Shown: piece after piece, positions 1-6,989 of the stretch | How positions within the stretch are numbered: the first letter of the stretch is position 1 | Layout: each line of letters opens with the position of its first letter | Assembly: GCA_018303285.1 (NCBI GenBank) | Contig: JAGVYL010000014.1 | Location: 1-38,035 of the forward strand | DNA from: Candidatus Woesearchaeota archaeon | Lineage (GTDB): Archaea; Nanobdellota; Nanobdellia; Woesearchaeales; GW2011-AR9 | Reading direction: 5' to 3' | DNA length: 38,035 nt | The notes under the pieces: generated by a model | What the model saw: the letters and a program-made list of their open reading frames with translations, nothing else | The model's database searches: none | What the model was told of the DNA's origin: nothing | Position numbers and translations under genes: made by a program

Positions 1-57
1 GCTACAATCGCTTACATTGAGAATCAAGAAGTCCATCATGGGATAGCTGCCGCGTAA
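1..57 (+). CDS. 3' end of an unidentified gene, possibly a tnpB transposase
   Basis: An open frame enters from the left edge and gives 18 residues (last residues HHGIAAA) before a TAA at 55-57. The fragment is too short to identify by itself. A compact GC-rich hairpin follows 11 bp later in the position where IS200/IS605 elements carry their right-end hairpin after tnpB, so a TnpB C-terminus is the best guess. It could equally be chance open frame or another gene followed by a terminator. Confidence 0.25.
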   Translation, partial: ATIAYIENQEVHHGIAAA

Positions 58-60
58 TCA

Positions 61-98
61 CGAGGAAGCCCCACCCTTTAGGGTGGGGAGGACGTCAC
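61..98 (+). mobile_element. Probable IS200/IS605-type right end with perfect hairpin
   Basis: Positions 69-76 (CCCCACCC) pair perfectly with 81-88 (GGGTGGGG) across a TTTA loop, followed by AGGACGTCAC. Subterminal short hairpins with TTTA-like loops downstream of tnpB are typical of IS200/IS605 right ends. What follows directly is a HepT-like gene lacking its first third, as expected if an element inserted into it. An intrinsic terminator is the alternative, but there is no T-run after the stem. Confidence 0.45.
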
Positions 99-467
99 TT
101 GTTTCCTTCTTCCTTAAAGGAATACGAAAAAGATTTGGCCAGACGCAGGGCTACAGAGAGAGCCATCCAGCTCTTGATTGAAGAGTGTATGGACATTTCT
201 AATACGCTTTTAAAAGAATTAAAGTTGGGGCTGCCAGAAGAAGAAGAAAACATTTTCAGAAAATTGGCGGAAAAAGGGGTAATCTCTGAAGAGATGGCCG
301 AGAAACTGAAAAGAATGAGAAAATTCCGCAATGTCCTTATTCATAAATATGCCAAGGTAGATGACCGTTTGGCGTACGAAAATATCTTTGATAACCATCA
401 CGATTTTGAAGAGTTTAAAAAAGAGGTTTTAAGTTTTTTGAGAGAGCAAAGGAAAAAGAAAAAATAA
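99..467 (+). CDS. HepT-like (DUF86) HEPN toxin, 5'-truncated
   Basis: HepT-family HEPN ribonucleases are the toxin half of MNT/HepT modules. The diagnostic RX4HXY active-site motif is present as RNVLIHKY at residues 77-84, preceded by the typical helical bundle (RRATERAIQLLIEECMDIS at about 16-34). The protein is 122 aa, against roughly 140 for the family, and the missing part is at the N-terminus. The only available start is TTG at 99, immediately after the putative transposon end, so the original start was probably lost by insertion. No cognate nucleotidyltransferase lies beside it in the window. The active site is intact, but whether the truncated gene is expressed is doubtful; it may be a pseudogene. 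Confidence 0.65.
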   Translation: MFPSSLKEYEKDLARRRATERAIQLLIEECMDISNTLLKELKLGLPEEEENIFRKLAEKGVISEEMAEKLKRMRKFRNVLIHKYAKVDDRLAYENIFDNHHDFEEFKKEVLSFLREQRKKKK

Positions 468-474
468 AAATATC

Positions 475-1992
475 TTATTTCACCACTAACGCCCCCAGTA
501 TCGCTCCTTTCTTGCTGCCGCAGGCAGAATTACAGATGATATCATACGTTCCTGCTTTATCGGCCGTAAAACTTAGCTCAGCTGTCTGACCGGCTTCTAC
601 GTCTTTATCAGCATTAAACGCAGATACTTCATAGCCCAGTTTAATATCCGCAGTATTAGCTACAATTAGTTTGACCGTATTTCCTTTGCCAACAGTCAAT
701 TCAGCCGGAGTAAAGACAAACTTTTTCATGCTTACTTTCAGTTCAGTAGTCTGGGCAGGCTTAGTTTCTATAGCCTTAACTGTTTCTTGAGCAGTATTTT
801 CCACTTCTTTTACGGTTTCTGTTACAGCTGCAGGAGTATTACCTGCTGCCGCTTTAGCTAATTCTGTTTCAATCAGCTGTTTGATCTGAGCGTAAGGCAA
901 AGCTCCGCTGTAAAGCTGGCCGTTGATCAAGAACGCCGGTGTTCCTTGAACTCCTGCTTTCAGGCCTTCCTGTTGGTCTTTAGCCACTTCACTTTCATAT
1001 TTCTTGCTTTCAAAACAGGAATTAAACTTGTTTTCATCCAATCCAACTTCTTTGGCCCATTTCTTCAGGTTGTCATTGCTCAAACTCTGCTGGTTAGCAA
1101 ACAATTTGTCATGGTATTCCCAAAACTTATCCTGTTCATGAGCGCATTCTCCTGCTTGAGCAGAAGCTTGAGCCATAGGATGAATATTGTCTAAAGGAAA
1201 ATTTTTGAAGACCAGCTTCACTTTATTTTTAGCCACATAATCTTTTTCCACTTCCTTCATCACTTCCCATCCTTTCTGGCAGAAGGGGCATTGGAAGTCA
1301 GAGAATTCAACGATAGTAACCGGAGCATCGGCTTTGCCTTTAACCGGCTCACCTGCAAGATCCACTGAGATTTTAGTTGCTTCAGGAGCAGGTGTTGTAT
1401 CCTTGCCATCTACGCTAGGCAGGGCAGCATCCAGTTCTAATCCTTGAGGGAAAAATAATTTACCGTCTTTAGTGACATAAGAATCAATCTGTCTTCCCGC
1501 CACATCAATCTTGATTTTGTACATTCCGTTTAATTCTTCAGTTTTAACTGCAGTAGCAGTGAAAGGAGGCTGTAATAAGTTAGAATTGATATATCCTAAA
1601 GCTTTTTGCTCTGCTTCAGAGGGAGTGATTGAGCTAGCCACAGCCTTGCCAGTCAAACCAAATCCGTTGGTAAACACAGCAGCTACTAGGGTAATAGCTA
1701 ACAATAAAGCAATAAACTGCCAGGTTCCTGCTTTACTCCAGAAGGAATCCTCGTCCTTACCAAAACTAGGGTTACTTTTAGAAGGCTCCCAAGCAGGAGT
1801 CTCTTTCTTTGGTTCTATTTTAATTTCCTTTTTTTCTTCTTTAAATTCTGGTTTGGCTTCGGCTTTATGTGTTTCTTTCACTTTCTTTTCCTTCGGCCGA
1901 TCCAAATAATCGACGGAGATGAAATCTTCTTCCCCTTCCTGTTTTATCGGCTGAAAAACATCTTCCTCTTCATCAGAATATCGGTTTACCAT
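475..1992 (-). CDS. Membrane-anchored DsbA-like thioredoxin with C-terminal cupredoxin domain
   Basis: A 505-aa protein with a long, charged N-terminal segment (1-88), one membrane span (about 91-110), then an external DsbA-type thioredoxin fold with CPFC at 235-238 and the cis-proline motif TPAF at 351-354. A linker (about 380-415, Ala/Thr/Glu-rich) leads to a cupredoxin-like domain (about 418-505) ending in CNSACGSKKGAI, which resembles the CuA loop of cytochrome oxidase subunit II (C-x3-C-x3-H-x2-M). Both cysteines (487, 491) remain, but the His and Met positions are Lys and Ile, so a normal CuA site cannot form. Expected role: oxidative folding of exported proteins, consistent with the Cys-rich secreted proteins at 20004-25374. 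A TATA-like box near 2040-2050 and GGAG a few bases before the ATG support this start. Confidence 0.85.
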   Translation of the reverse strand: MVNRYSDEEEDVFQPIKQEGEEDFISVDYLDRPKEKKVKETHKAEAKPEFKEEKKEIKIEPKKETPAWEPSKSNPSFGKDEDSFWSKAGTWQFIALLLAITLVAAVFTNGFGLTGKAVASSITPSEAEQKALGYINSNLLQPPFTATAVKTEELNGMYKIKIDVAGRQIDSYVTKDGKLFFPQGLELDAALPSVDGKDTTPAPEATKISVDLAGEPVKGKADAPVTIVEFSDFQCPFCQKGWEVMKEVEKDYVAKNKVKLVFKNFPLDNIHPMAQASAQAGECAHEQDKFWEYHDKLFANQQSLSNDNLKKWAKEVGLDENKFNSCFESKKYESEVAKDQQEGLKAGVQGTPAFLINGQLYSGALPYAQIKQLIETELAKAAAGNTPAAVTETVKEVENTAQETVKAIETKPAQTTELKVSMKKFVFTPAELTVGKGNTVKLIVANTADIKLGYEVSAFNADKDVEAGQTAELSFTADKAGTYDIICNSACGSKKGAILGALVVK

Positions 1993-2083
1993 CGCTCATC
2001 ACACTCCATAAGTTTCTTTCGGCCAATAATCCAGGACAGCCTTTATAAGCATTTAGATAGAGTAATATAGAAAATAAAAATTC

Positions 2084-2422
2084 TTAATAATTAAACTTCT
2101 TTTCATAATCTTTATGAGAAAACCATTCTAAAACGATGCCCACAATTCTAACTTCATCGCTTTCTAATGTATAAATTAATCTCCACGCATTTGGCAGATC
2201 ATATTTCCACAAATTGGTAATACCGTAACTCTGGATATACTCTTTTGGCCAAAGCTTTTTTGGAATTTTTATTCCGCAGGTTGGATCTTTTTTAATGTCA
2301 TCTAACGCTCGGCCAATAAACTTATACAACTGTTGGTCTTCAAACTTTCCCGAATTAAGCGATTCAAACTGTCCTTTAAGTTTTTGAGAAATAAATGCGA
2401 CATTAACAGGTTTGGCTATCAT
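2084..2422 (-). CDS. RelE/ParE-superfamily toxin
   Basis: 112 aa. The C-terminal half has the pattern of RelE-like mRNA interferases: a core strand with an arginine (NAWRLIYTL), a following strand (VRIVGIVLEW) and the family-typical terminal motif FSHKDYEKKF. It starts at an ATG overlapping the upstream gene's stop by four bases (ATGA, 2419-2422), so the two are translationally coupled. The upstream partner would be the antitoxin. The class is recognised from motifs; the exact target is unknown. Confidence 0.75.
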   Translation of the reverse strand: MIAKPVNVAFISQKLKGQFESLNSGKFEDQQLYKFIGRALDDIKKDPTCGIKIPKKLWPKEYIQSYGITNLWKYDLPNAWRLIYTLESDEVRIVGIVLEWFSHKDYEKKFNY

Positions 2423-2685
2423 CTTATTACTAAATCTTCCTTAATCAATCTTTTTATTCGTTGAGGATTAAACACCCACATTATGCAGCCTTCTTTATCA
2501 ATAAGTATCTTTCCAGATTGTTCTAAATAATCTAAAATCACCTGAAATGTCTGATACATCATCTTTCTAGGCAGTTTTTTCCAAAGCTGGTATCGGCCGC
2601 ATTCTTGGCTATATTTTTCTATAGTTTTCTCTACCATCAAGACTGATTCCAAGGTAGGGCTATGCAAAACAGTTAATTGTTCCAT
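2419..2685 (-). CDS. Small putative winged-helix protein, candidate antitoxin of the RelE-like toxin
   Basis: 88 aa, predicted mostly helical with a pattern like a winged helix (YQTFQVILDYLEQSGKI followed by a short hairpin IDKEGCIMWVFNP). It precedes and overlaps the RelE-like toxin, the usual antitoxin position, though it does not resemble classical RelB, VapB or Phd antitoxins. A TATA-like TTTAAATA on the minus strand at about 2711-2718 is about 26 bp upstream of the ATG, indicating a leaderless start. The antitoxin role is inferred from position only. Confidence 0.7.
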   Translation of the reverse strand: MEQLTVLHSPTLESVLMVEKTIEKYSQECGRYQLWKKLPRKMMYQTFQVILDYLEQSGKILIDKEGCIMWVFNPQRIKRLIKEDLVIR

Positions 2686-2785
2686 TATATATATTTATAT
2701 AAGCTTCTATTTAAACCTTTCGCTGATTTTTTGTTAAATTCGAAGTAATATGTCCTCCGTTTATTAATCAACGAGGAAGATAAAC

Positions 2786-3571
2786 CTACCCGATATAACT
2801 TGTCTCTCTTCCAGAAGTCTGGTTATTGGCCGGCCGCATGATTTTCTCCAGCTCTTTCGTTCGCTTTAGAGATTCTTTTTCAATCCGGTTAATCTCCTTA
2901 TCCATCTGCTGTAAATCTAAGTTAAGAGAAAATTTGGCATTGAGCACTCGTAGAACTTCCTTGGCGCCCGGCAAACCAAGATACATAGGATGGCCGAAGG
3001 TCTCAGCCAAAAGAATGGCCGCAGTCAATCCCTGGCGTTTGGCCAGGCCCGGCAGCAGGCCGGAGATGCCCATGATCGGCCCCACCACACCAAATATATT
3101 CTCTTCCACTGCTGGAAGTTTGGTAAATTGTTTAATTGTTTCTTTATCCGTACCAGTGCAATAGACCTTAGGTTTCTCCGGCACATTCTGCTGGCCGATG
3201 CCCCCCAAAGTGATAATCTCGTTGCCCTCAAATTCTTTAAGTAAGGTAATCATGGTCTGACAGAATTTATGGCTGCTTTCTTCATTCATAGGTTGAATGT
3301 CTCCCACTAAAAAAAGTAGATCATTCTTTGCCTTGCCGTTGAACTGTTTAAGATACATCTCAATCCTCGGCAGTTCAATAAGATTATTTTCTGTCACAAA
3401 GACAGTCTGGGGCAGAGTATAAGAAAAGAAGGAAAGTATCTTTTTCGCCTTTAATTCTTCTACTAAAAAGTCTCCGCAGAGTTTTCCTACATTGCCGATG
3501 CCGGGCAGGCCGACAATAAGTACTGGCTGATTCAGTTTACTTACTTTGCTTTCTTTGACAACTTCCCACAT
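2786..3571 (-). CDS. PAC2-family protein (proteasome assembly chaperone 2-like)
   Basis: 261 aa. Hallmarks of the archaeal PAC2 family are present: an N-terminal glycine loop (LIVGLPGIGNVGK, about 18-30), a central TLGGIGQQ segment, and the G-rich stretch GPIMGISGLLPGLAKRQG around 168-185 followed by LLAETFGHPMYLG. The C-terminal 50 residues are charged and probably coiled-coil. The family is named after eukaryotic 20S proteasome assembly factors; the archaeal function is not firmly established. A TATA-like ATTATAAAC about 26 bp upstream fits a leaderless mRNA. It sits downstream of the NTPase gene with 23 bp between them. Confidence 0.85.
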   Translation of the reverse strand: MWEVVKESKVSKLNQPVLIVGLPGIGNVGKLCGDFLVEELKAKKILSFFSYTLPQTVFVTENNLIELPRIEMYLKQFNGKAKNDLLFLVGDIQPMNEESSHKFCQTMITLLKEFEGNEIITLGGIGQQNVPEKPKVYCTGTDKETIKQFTKLPAVEENIFGVVGPIMGISGLLPGLAKRQGLTAAILLAETFGHPMYLGLPGAKEVLRVLNAKFSLNLDLQQMDKEINRIEKESLKRTKELEKIMRPANNQTSGRETSYIG

Positions 3572-3594
3572 ACATCAAAGTTTAAGGCAATTGT

Positions 3595-4149
3595 TTATAA
3601 TGGTTTCGGAGAAGAGACTCCAATCATGGTCGCTAACTTTTCTTTAATCTCTTGGTGATTATCCTGCTTCAGAAAAAGCACTTCTCCTAGATGGCCGAAC
3701 AAGGGTAAATAACTAACATGTAACGTAGCTACAATAATTTTGTTGGGTGTATGGAGAACTGTATCTAAAGCCTGAGAAAAAGTTTCTGAAAACAGGCCAA
3801 ATCTTCCAATCTCATCAATAAAGACATATTCTGCCAAAGGAAAAGATTTTTCAAATCTGGCCAAAGATTTGTCAATAGCACCCATACTGACATGAAATCG
3901 TGACAGATGATATCCGCTGTTGACGAACCGGGAGTCGAGATGGGCCAAAAGCTCTTTTTCTCCGGAAGCCAGATCTTTCATAAAAAATCCTTTGCGTACC
4001 TCTCCTTCTCTAATCTCTTCCATCAAAAATCCCGCTACTTTGCGTTTTGGCTTTTTGTCCTTGCCCTTTTCAGCTTGCAATTGAGAAGCTAATTCGGCCA
4101 GCATACTGGTTTTACCCACTCCTGGCTTACCGGTAAGAAAGATGAGCAT
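3595..4149 (-). CDS. THEP1-like nucleoside-triphosphatase (NTPase_1 family)
   Basis: 184 aa P-loop NTPase. Walker A is GKPGVGKTS at residues 7-15 and Walker B is VFIDEIGRF at about 109-117, with the IDEIGxxE/F style of the THEP1 family; KIIVATLH follows as the expected sensor strand. Family members hydrolyse NTPs in vitro, with unclear physiological roles. The frame is open far upstream (to about 4569), but that extension runs antisense through the Mrr-like gene and precedes the canonical MLIFLTGKPG start. ATG at 4149 is also the right distance (about 26-30 bp) from an AT-rich TATA-like element at 4175-4190. Confidence 0.82.
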   Translation of the reverse strand: MLIFLTGKPGVGKTSMLAELASQLQAEKGKDKKPKRKVAGFLMEEIREGEVRKGFFMKDLASGEKELLAHLDSRFVNSGYHLSRFHVSMGAIDKSLARFEKSFPLAEYVFIDEIGRFGLFSETFSQALDTVLHTPNKIIVATLHVSYLPLFGHLGEVLFLKQDNHQEIKEKLATMIGVSSPKPL

Positions 4150-4210
4150 AAAGAGAACTATCCTCTTATCTTTAAAAATATTTATATCATGCAACCCCCT
4201 TTGGCAAAGA
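4150..4210. promoter_or_regulatory. Compact divergent promoter between the NTPase and Mrr-like genes
   Basis: Only 61 bp separate the two start codons. The AT-rich core at about 4168-4190 (including ATATTTATAT) can act as TATA box in both directions: its centre lies about 27 bp from ATG 4211 on the plus strand and about 30 bp from ATG 4149 on the minus strand. Both transcripts would therefore be leaderless and might compete for the same TBP binding region. Confidence 0.55.
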
Positions 4211-4694
4211 ATGGATTTTTCTGAGATTAAATCATCTGCTGATTTAGAACGCATCAGTAAGGGAGGGCGATGGCAGAACTTTGAGCAGCTGGCCGCATTT
4301 ATTTTTGAGGAAAACGGTTTCAAGACTAAAGTGAACGTAGTTAAAATGTTTGGCAAAAAGCGGCGGCAGTATGATGTTCTGGCCGAGAAAGGAAACAAAC
4401 TATACGCAGTAGACTGCAAAAGATGGTCTGGCAGTAGATATCGTTTAAGCGCCATCAAAACCGCAGTCAAAAAACACAAAGAGAGATGTATACGGTTGGA
4501 GGGAACGGCCATACCATTGATTGTTACAAAGACATTGCTGGGTTTAAAGCCCCGCGCTTTAGCGCCCAATGTCGTGTTCCAAAACTCGCCGATATAGGCG
4601 AGTTTTGTTACTTTAATTGAAGAAGAAATTCAGACATATAAAGATGTGCCGATAGTGCCAATGCAGAAACTAAATGCGTTTCTTCAGGAAGAAT
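4211..4694 (+). pseudogene. Mrr-like PD-(D/E)xK restriction endonuclease, interrupted by an 84-bp insertion
   Basis: The protein starts MDFSEIKSSADLERISKGG and contains the Mrr/Hjc-type nuclease core: a conserved helix (WQNFEQLAAFIFEENGF), the acidic residue in QYDVLAEKG, and the D-x-K catalytic pair in LYAVDCKRWSG. Translation proceeds to IPLIVT, then enters a structured insert that brings an in-frame TAG at 4595-4597. After the insert the same frame resumes as TLIEEEIQTYKDVPIVPMQK and ends at 4694, which is the expected family C-terminus. Removing 84 bp restores one continuous frame of about 132 codons. ATG 4211 is preferred over the ATG at 4142, because it matches the domain start and TATA spacing. 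As it stands the product lacks its C-terminal 30 residues. Confidence 0.7.
4528..4611 (+). mobile_element. 84-bp palindrome-rich insertion in the Mrr-like gene
   Basis: The insert is bounded by a 7-bp direct repeat TTGTTAC (4521-4527 and 4605-4611). Inside are an outer pair GACATTG/CAATGTC (4531-4537 with 4567-4573) enclosing a GCGC-TTTA-GCGC hairpin (4554-4565), and a perfect 10-bp stem AAAACTCGCC/GGCGAGTTTT (4581-4590 with 4597-4606). The left hairpin core AAGCCCC-N4-TTTA resembles the hairpin at 67-88. It looks like a non-autonomous palindrome-associated element related to IS200/IS605; insertion 3' of TTAC is a known target preference of some members of that family. The length is a multiple of three and adds one stop codon. 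Confidence 0.55.
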
Positions 4695-4721
4695 AAATTA
4701 TTAAGAATATAAAATAAAAAC

Positions 4722-4793
4722 TGGGCCCACCCGGATTCGAACCGGGGACCTCCACCGTGTGAAGGTGGCATCATACCGCTAGACTATAGGCCC
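4722..4793 (-). tRNA. tRNA-Val (anticodon CAC)
   Basis: Read on the minus strand the cloverleaf is complete: acceptor GGGCCTA pairs with TGGGCCC (one G-U), T8 A9, a D-arm beginning GTCTAGCGG, an anticodon stem CCACC/GGTGG with loop TTCACAC giving anticodon CAC, and the T-arm CCCGG-TTCGAAT-CCGGG with discriminator A73. It is 72 nt, without an encoded CCA and without introns. It lies 27 bp after the Mrr-like gene's C-terminal stop, on the opposite strand. Confidence 0.95.
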
Positions 4794-4967
4794 AACTACG
4801 ATTTTTGTGCGGTTTGGGATATGGTCTTTCGTCATTTCATTCCGAGACCCCGTTCTCTTCGTTCACTAGGGGTTCCGAAATCGCAATTTCGATAGACTAT
4901 GAGCCCATCGTGTGATTCTATCCAGAATGAAGATAATTTATTAAGATTTGGTCAATTCTGAGAAAAA
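4794..4967. repeat. Intergenic stem-loop repeat and endonuclease IV promoter
   Basis: Two adjacent inverted repeats occur: CGAGACCCC (4843-4851) with GGGGTTCCG (4869-4877), imperfect, and CGAAAT-CGCA-ATTTCG (4876-4891), perfect. The second hairpin with its flanking GGTTCC recurs in near-identical form at 9741-9762, indicating a dispersed repeat. An AT-rich TATTAAG-type box near 4938-4945 is about 26 bp upstream of the next ATG. I see no coding potential in this stretch. Confidence 0.5.
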
Positions 4968-5795
4968 ATGAAATCTCTTCTTTTCGGCACAGCCGGGATT
5001 CCCTTATCTACACCTGGGTCCGGCCTCCTCGCAGGAATCAAGCAGGTACAAAAGTTAGGTTTAGGTGCTTTAGAATTAGAGTTTGTCCGGAGAATTAATA
5101 TTTCTTTGGAGAAAGCTCCTTTAGTCAAAGAAACAGCTGAAAAAGAGAAAGTGGTTCTCACTTGCCATGCCCCGTATTTTATCAACTTAAATTCTGCAGA
5201 AAAAGAAAAGGTAGCCAGGATTCTCCACTCCGCCAGAATCGCCAATGCCTGCGGAGCGTTTAGCTTAACTTTCCATGCGGCGTTTTATCAAAAAGTTCCG
5301 CCAGAAAAAGTTTACCTTAAGGTAAAAGAAGAAATAAAACAGATGATTCATACTCTGCAAGAAGAAAGAAATAATATCTGGCTGCGGCCGGAGACCACCG
5401 GCAAGCCCAGCCAGTGGGGCAGTTTAAAAGAAATCCTCCAACTCAGCCAAGAAGCGGAGCAGGTGATGCCGTGCATTGATTTTGCTCATCTTCATGCCAG
5501 AGAAAACGGAAAAAATAATTCTTTGGCAGAATTTCGGGAAATTCTTGCAGAAGTGGAAAAAAGCTTAGGCCGCCAAGGCATGGAAAACCTGCATCTGCAC
5601 ATGTCCGGTATCCATTACGGAGAAAAAGGAGAGAAGCATCATCTCATTCTGGAAGAAAGTGATTTTAGATATCAGGAACTGATGCAGGCCTTGAAAGAGT
5701 TTCGGGCGGCCGGAGTATTAATCTCCGAGAGCCCTAATCTTGAAGGAGATGCTCTGCGGATGAAAAACTATTTTGAGAAACAGGTTATTCAGTAA
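4968..5795 (+). CDS. nfo: Endonuclease IV-type AP endonuclease (TIM barrel)
   Basis: 275 aa, close to the usual length of about 280. It should cleave 5' of abasic sites in base-excision repair with a three-metal centre. Expected metal-ligand segments appear in order: LTCHAPYFINL (about 64-74), LTFHAAFY (about 101), the Glu in RPETTGKPSQWG (about 145), IDFAHLHAR (about 180), LHLHMSGIHYG (about 215), and a C-terminal ISESP replacing the usual ETP-type motif. Together with the alkyladenine glycosylase at 6340 it gives the first two steps of one repair pathway, though the two genes are on opposite strands. Confidence 0.9.
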   Translation: MKSLLFGTAGIPLSTPGSGLLAGIKQVQKLGLGALELEFVRRINISLEKAPLVKETAEKEKVVLTCHAPYFINLNSAEKEKVARILHSARIANACGAFSLTFHAAFYQKVPPEKVYLKVKEEIKQMIHTLQEERNNIWLRPETTGKPSQWGSLKEILQLSQEAEQVMPCIDFAHLHARENGKNNSLAEFREILAEVEKSLGRQGMENLHLHMSGIHYGEKGEKHHLILEESDFRYQELMQALKEFRAAGVLISESPNLEGDALRMKNYFEKQVIQ

Positions 5796-5855
5796 TTTGA
5801 AGAAATTTTATTTTTTTTAAGAAAATTATTTAAAGTATAAAACATACAGAAATTA

Positions 5856-6335
5856 ATGGTAAAAATAGTTAGATTAGACAAAGGTTCTATCGGAGATAGT
5901 TATCTTTTATCTCTTAATGAATTAGCCATAAGAAATCTGATTAATCCGTCCTTAGATCGAAGCGTGTCCACTGCAGGACAGGAAACTTTAGAACGGCTGC
6001 TTTCTCCGCATTCTTTTAATCGAGAGTTTGTAGATTCCACACTTCAAAGACTCTATGTACTTCAGGGCGTTCCAGACTTAAGTGAGATGGATGCTTTTGT
6101 TTTAAATGCGGCGGAAATATTGGGGGAGGTTCCTTTTGAGAAAAGACTGAAAATTCAGCAGTATTTTCAAAGCTTATCGATGTCCGAAGTCTGTTTTTAT
6201 ACTCTTGCAGCGATAAAACTGTTAAAAGATGCAACCGAGATGTGTTTAATCGAGGTTAATCCTGCCGGATGTCCAATAGACCAATGCTATGTTAAATATC
6301 TGATAGAAAAACCGTTTAGTCCTAACAATAATTAG
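5856..6335 (+). CDS. Hypothetical protein
   Basis: 159 aa, not recognised. It is predicted mainly helical, soluble and slightly acidic, with four cysteines in the last 50 residues (MCLIEVNPAGCPIDQC) that could bind a metal. No signal peptide or membrane span. A TATA-like element (TTTAAAGTATAAAA, about 5828-5842) lies upstream of the ATG, supporting an independent leaderless or short-leader transcript. Codon use resembles its neighbours. No function is proposed. Confidence 0.7.
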   Translation: MVKIVRLDKGSIGDSYLLSLNELAIRNLINPSLDRSVSTAGQETLERLLSPHSFNREFVDSTLQRLYVLQGVPDLSEMDAFVLNAAEILGEVPFEKRLKIQQYFQSLSMSEVCFYTLAAIKLLKDATEMCLIEVNPAGCPIDQCYVKYLIEKPFSPNNN

Positions 6336-6339
6336 CAGT

Positions 6340-6891
6340 TTATTTCACTTTACTGACAAAAGGACTATTCTTGACAAAGAAGCGCCATTCTAATTCCTTC
6401 CCAGAACTGATGCCGATGCGGGAAGATTTTCCAATTTCAAACTTTCCCAATTTATTGCAATGACGCAGAAAAATCTTCTCATTTAAGTCCGTGCCGTTTA
6501 GTCCTTTAGTGATGCCGAAAGCCGTGCAAAGCTTCCCTGGCCCAGAACAGAGATTAAGTAGTTCTGTTGTTTTCCTTCTTTTTTCCATTGCCTCGATTCC
6601 ATCAATCGGTTGAACCGCCCTAATCAATACCGCTCCCGGTTCGCCTTCATTTGTGGTGATATTCAAGCAAAAAAACATTCCATAAACAAAGTAAATGTAC
6701 CACTTGCCGTAAGAATCAAGCATTATCCGGCTGCGAGGAGTAATTTTATACGCATGAGAAGCCGGATCGCTTTTGTACGCTTCTGTCTCTACAATGATTC
6801 CCCTGCAGTTATTATACTGGATTTCCCTGCCTAATAAGAACCGCGCCAGTTCTACGGCATCTTTCTTGAATATCTCTTTTTTTAGTAGCAT
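6340..6891 (-). CDS. 3-methyladenine (alkyladenine) DNA glycosylase, AAG/MPG family
   Basis: 183 aa, typical for the AAG/MPG fold. It removes alkylated purines by flipping the base into the active site. Family motifs in order: ARFLLGREI (16-24), the catalytic-glutamate segment IIVETEAYKSDPASHAY (32-48), TPRSRIML (51-58), WYIYFVYGMFFCLNI (64-78), and AVLIRAVQP (about 87-95), then the loop LCSGPGKLCTAFGI near 114-127. The convergent hypothetical gene ends 4 bp away. A TATA-like ATATTTTAAGG centred about 26 bp upstream supports ATG 6891 as leaderless start. Confidence 0.92.
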   Translation of the reverse strand: MLLKKEIFKKDAVELARFLLGREIQYNNCRGIIVETEAYKSDPASHAYKITPRSRIMLDSYGKWYIYFVYGMFFCLNITTNEGEPGAVLIRAVQPIDGIEAMEKRRKTTELLNLCSGPGKLCTAFGITKGLNGTDLNEKIFLRHCNKLGKFEIGKSSRIGISSGKELEWRFFVKNSPFVSKVK

Positions 6892-6989
6892 TCTTCTTGG
6901 TTTGTTCTTTTCCTTAAAATATCTTGCGTAAATAGCTTCTCCAGCATAAGTTTATAAATATGAACTTAAACACTAAAAAAGTAGGACAA

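Noticed and set aside
1511-1909. 132-codon plus-strand open frame
   Set aside because: Antisense to the DsbA-cupredoxin gene, composition typical of a shadow.
4150-4569. N-terminal extension of the minus-strand NTPase frame
   Set aside because: It runs antisense through the Mrr-like gene, precedes the canonical P-loop start, and the ATG at 4149 has proper TATA spacing.
4528-4611. Reading the 84-bp insert as a bulge-helix-bulge intron
   Set aside because: No 4-bp central helix with 3-nt bulges forms at the TTGTTAC junctions; the direct repeat and internal palindromes fit a mobile element better.
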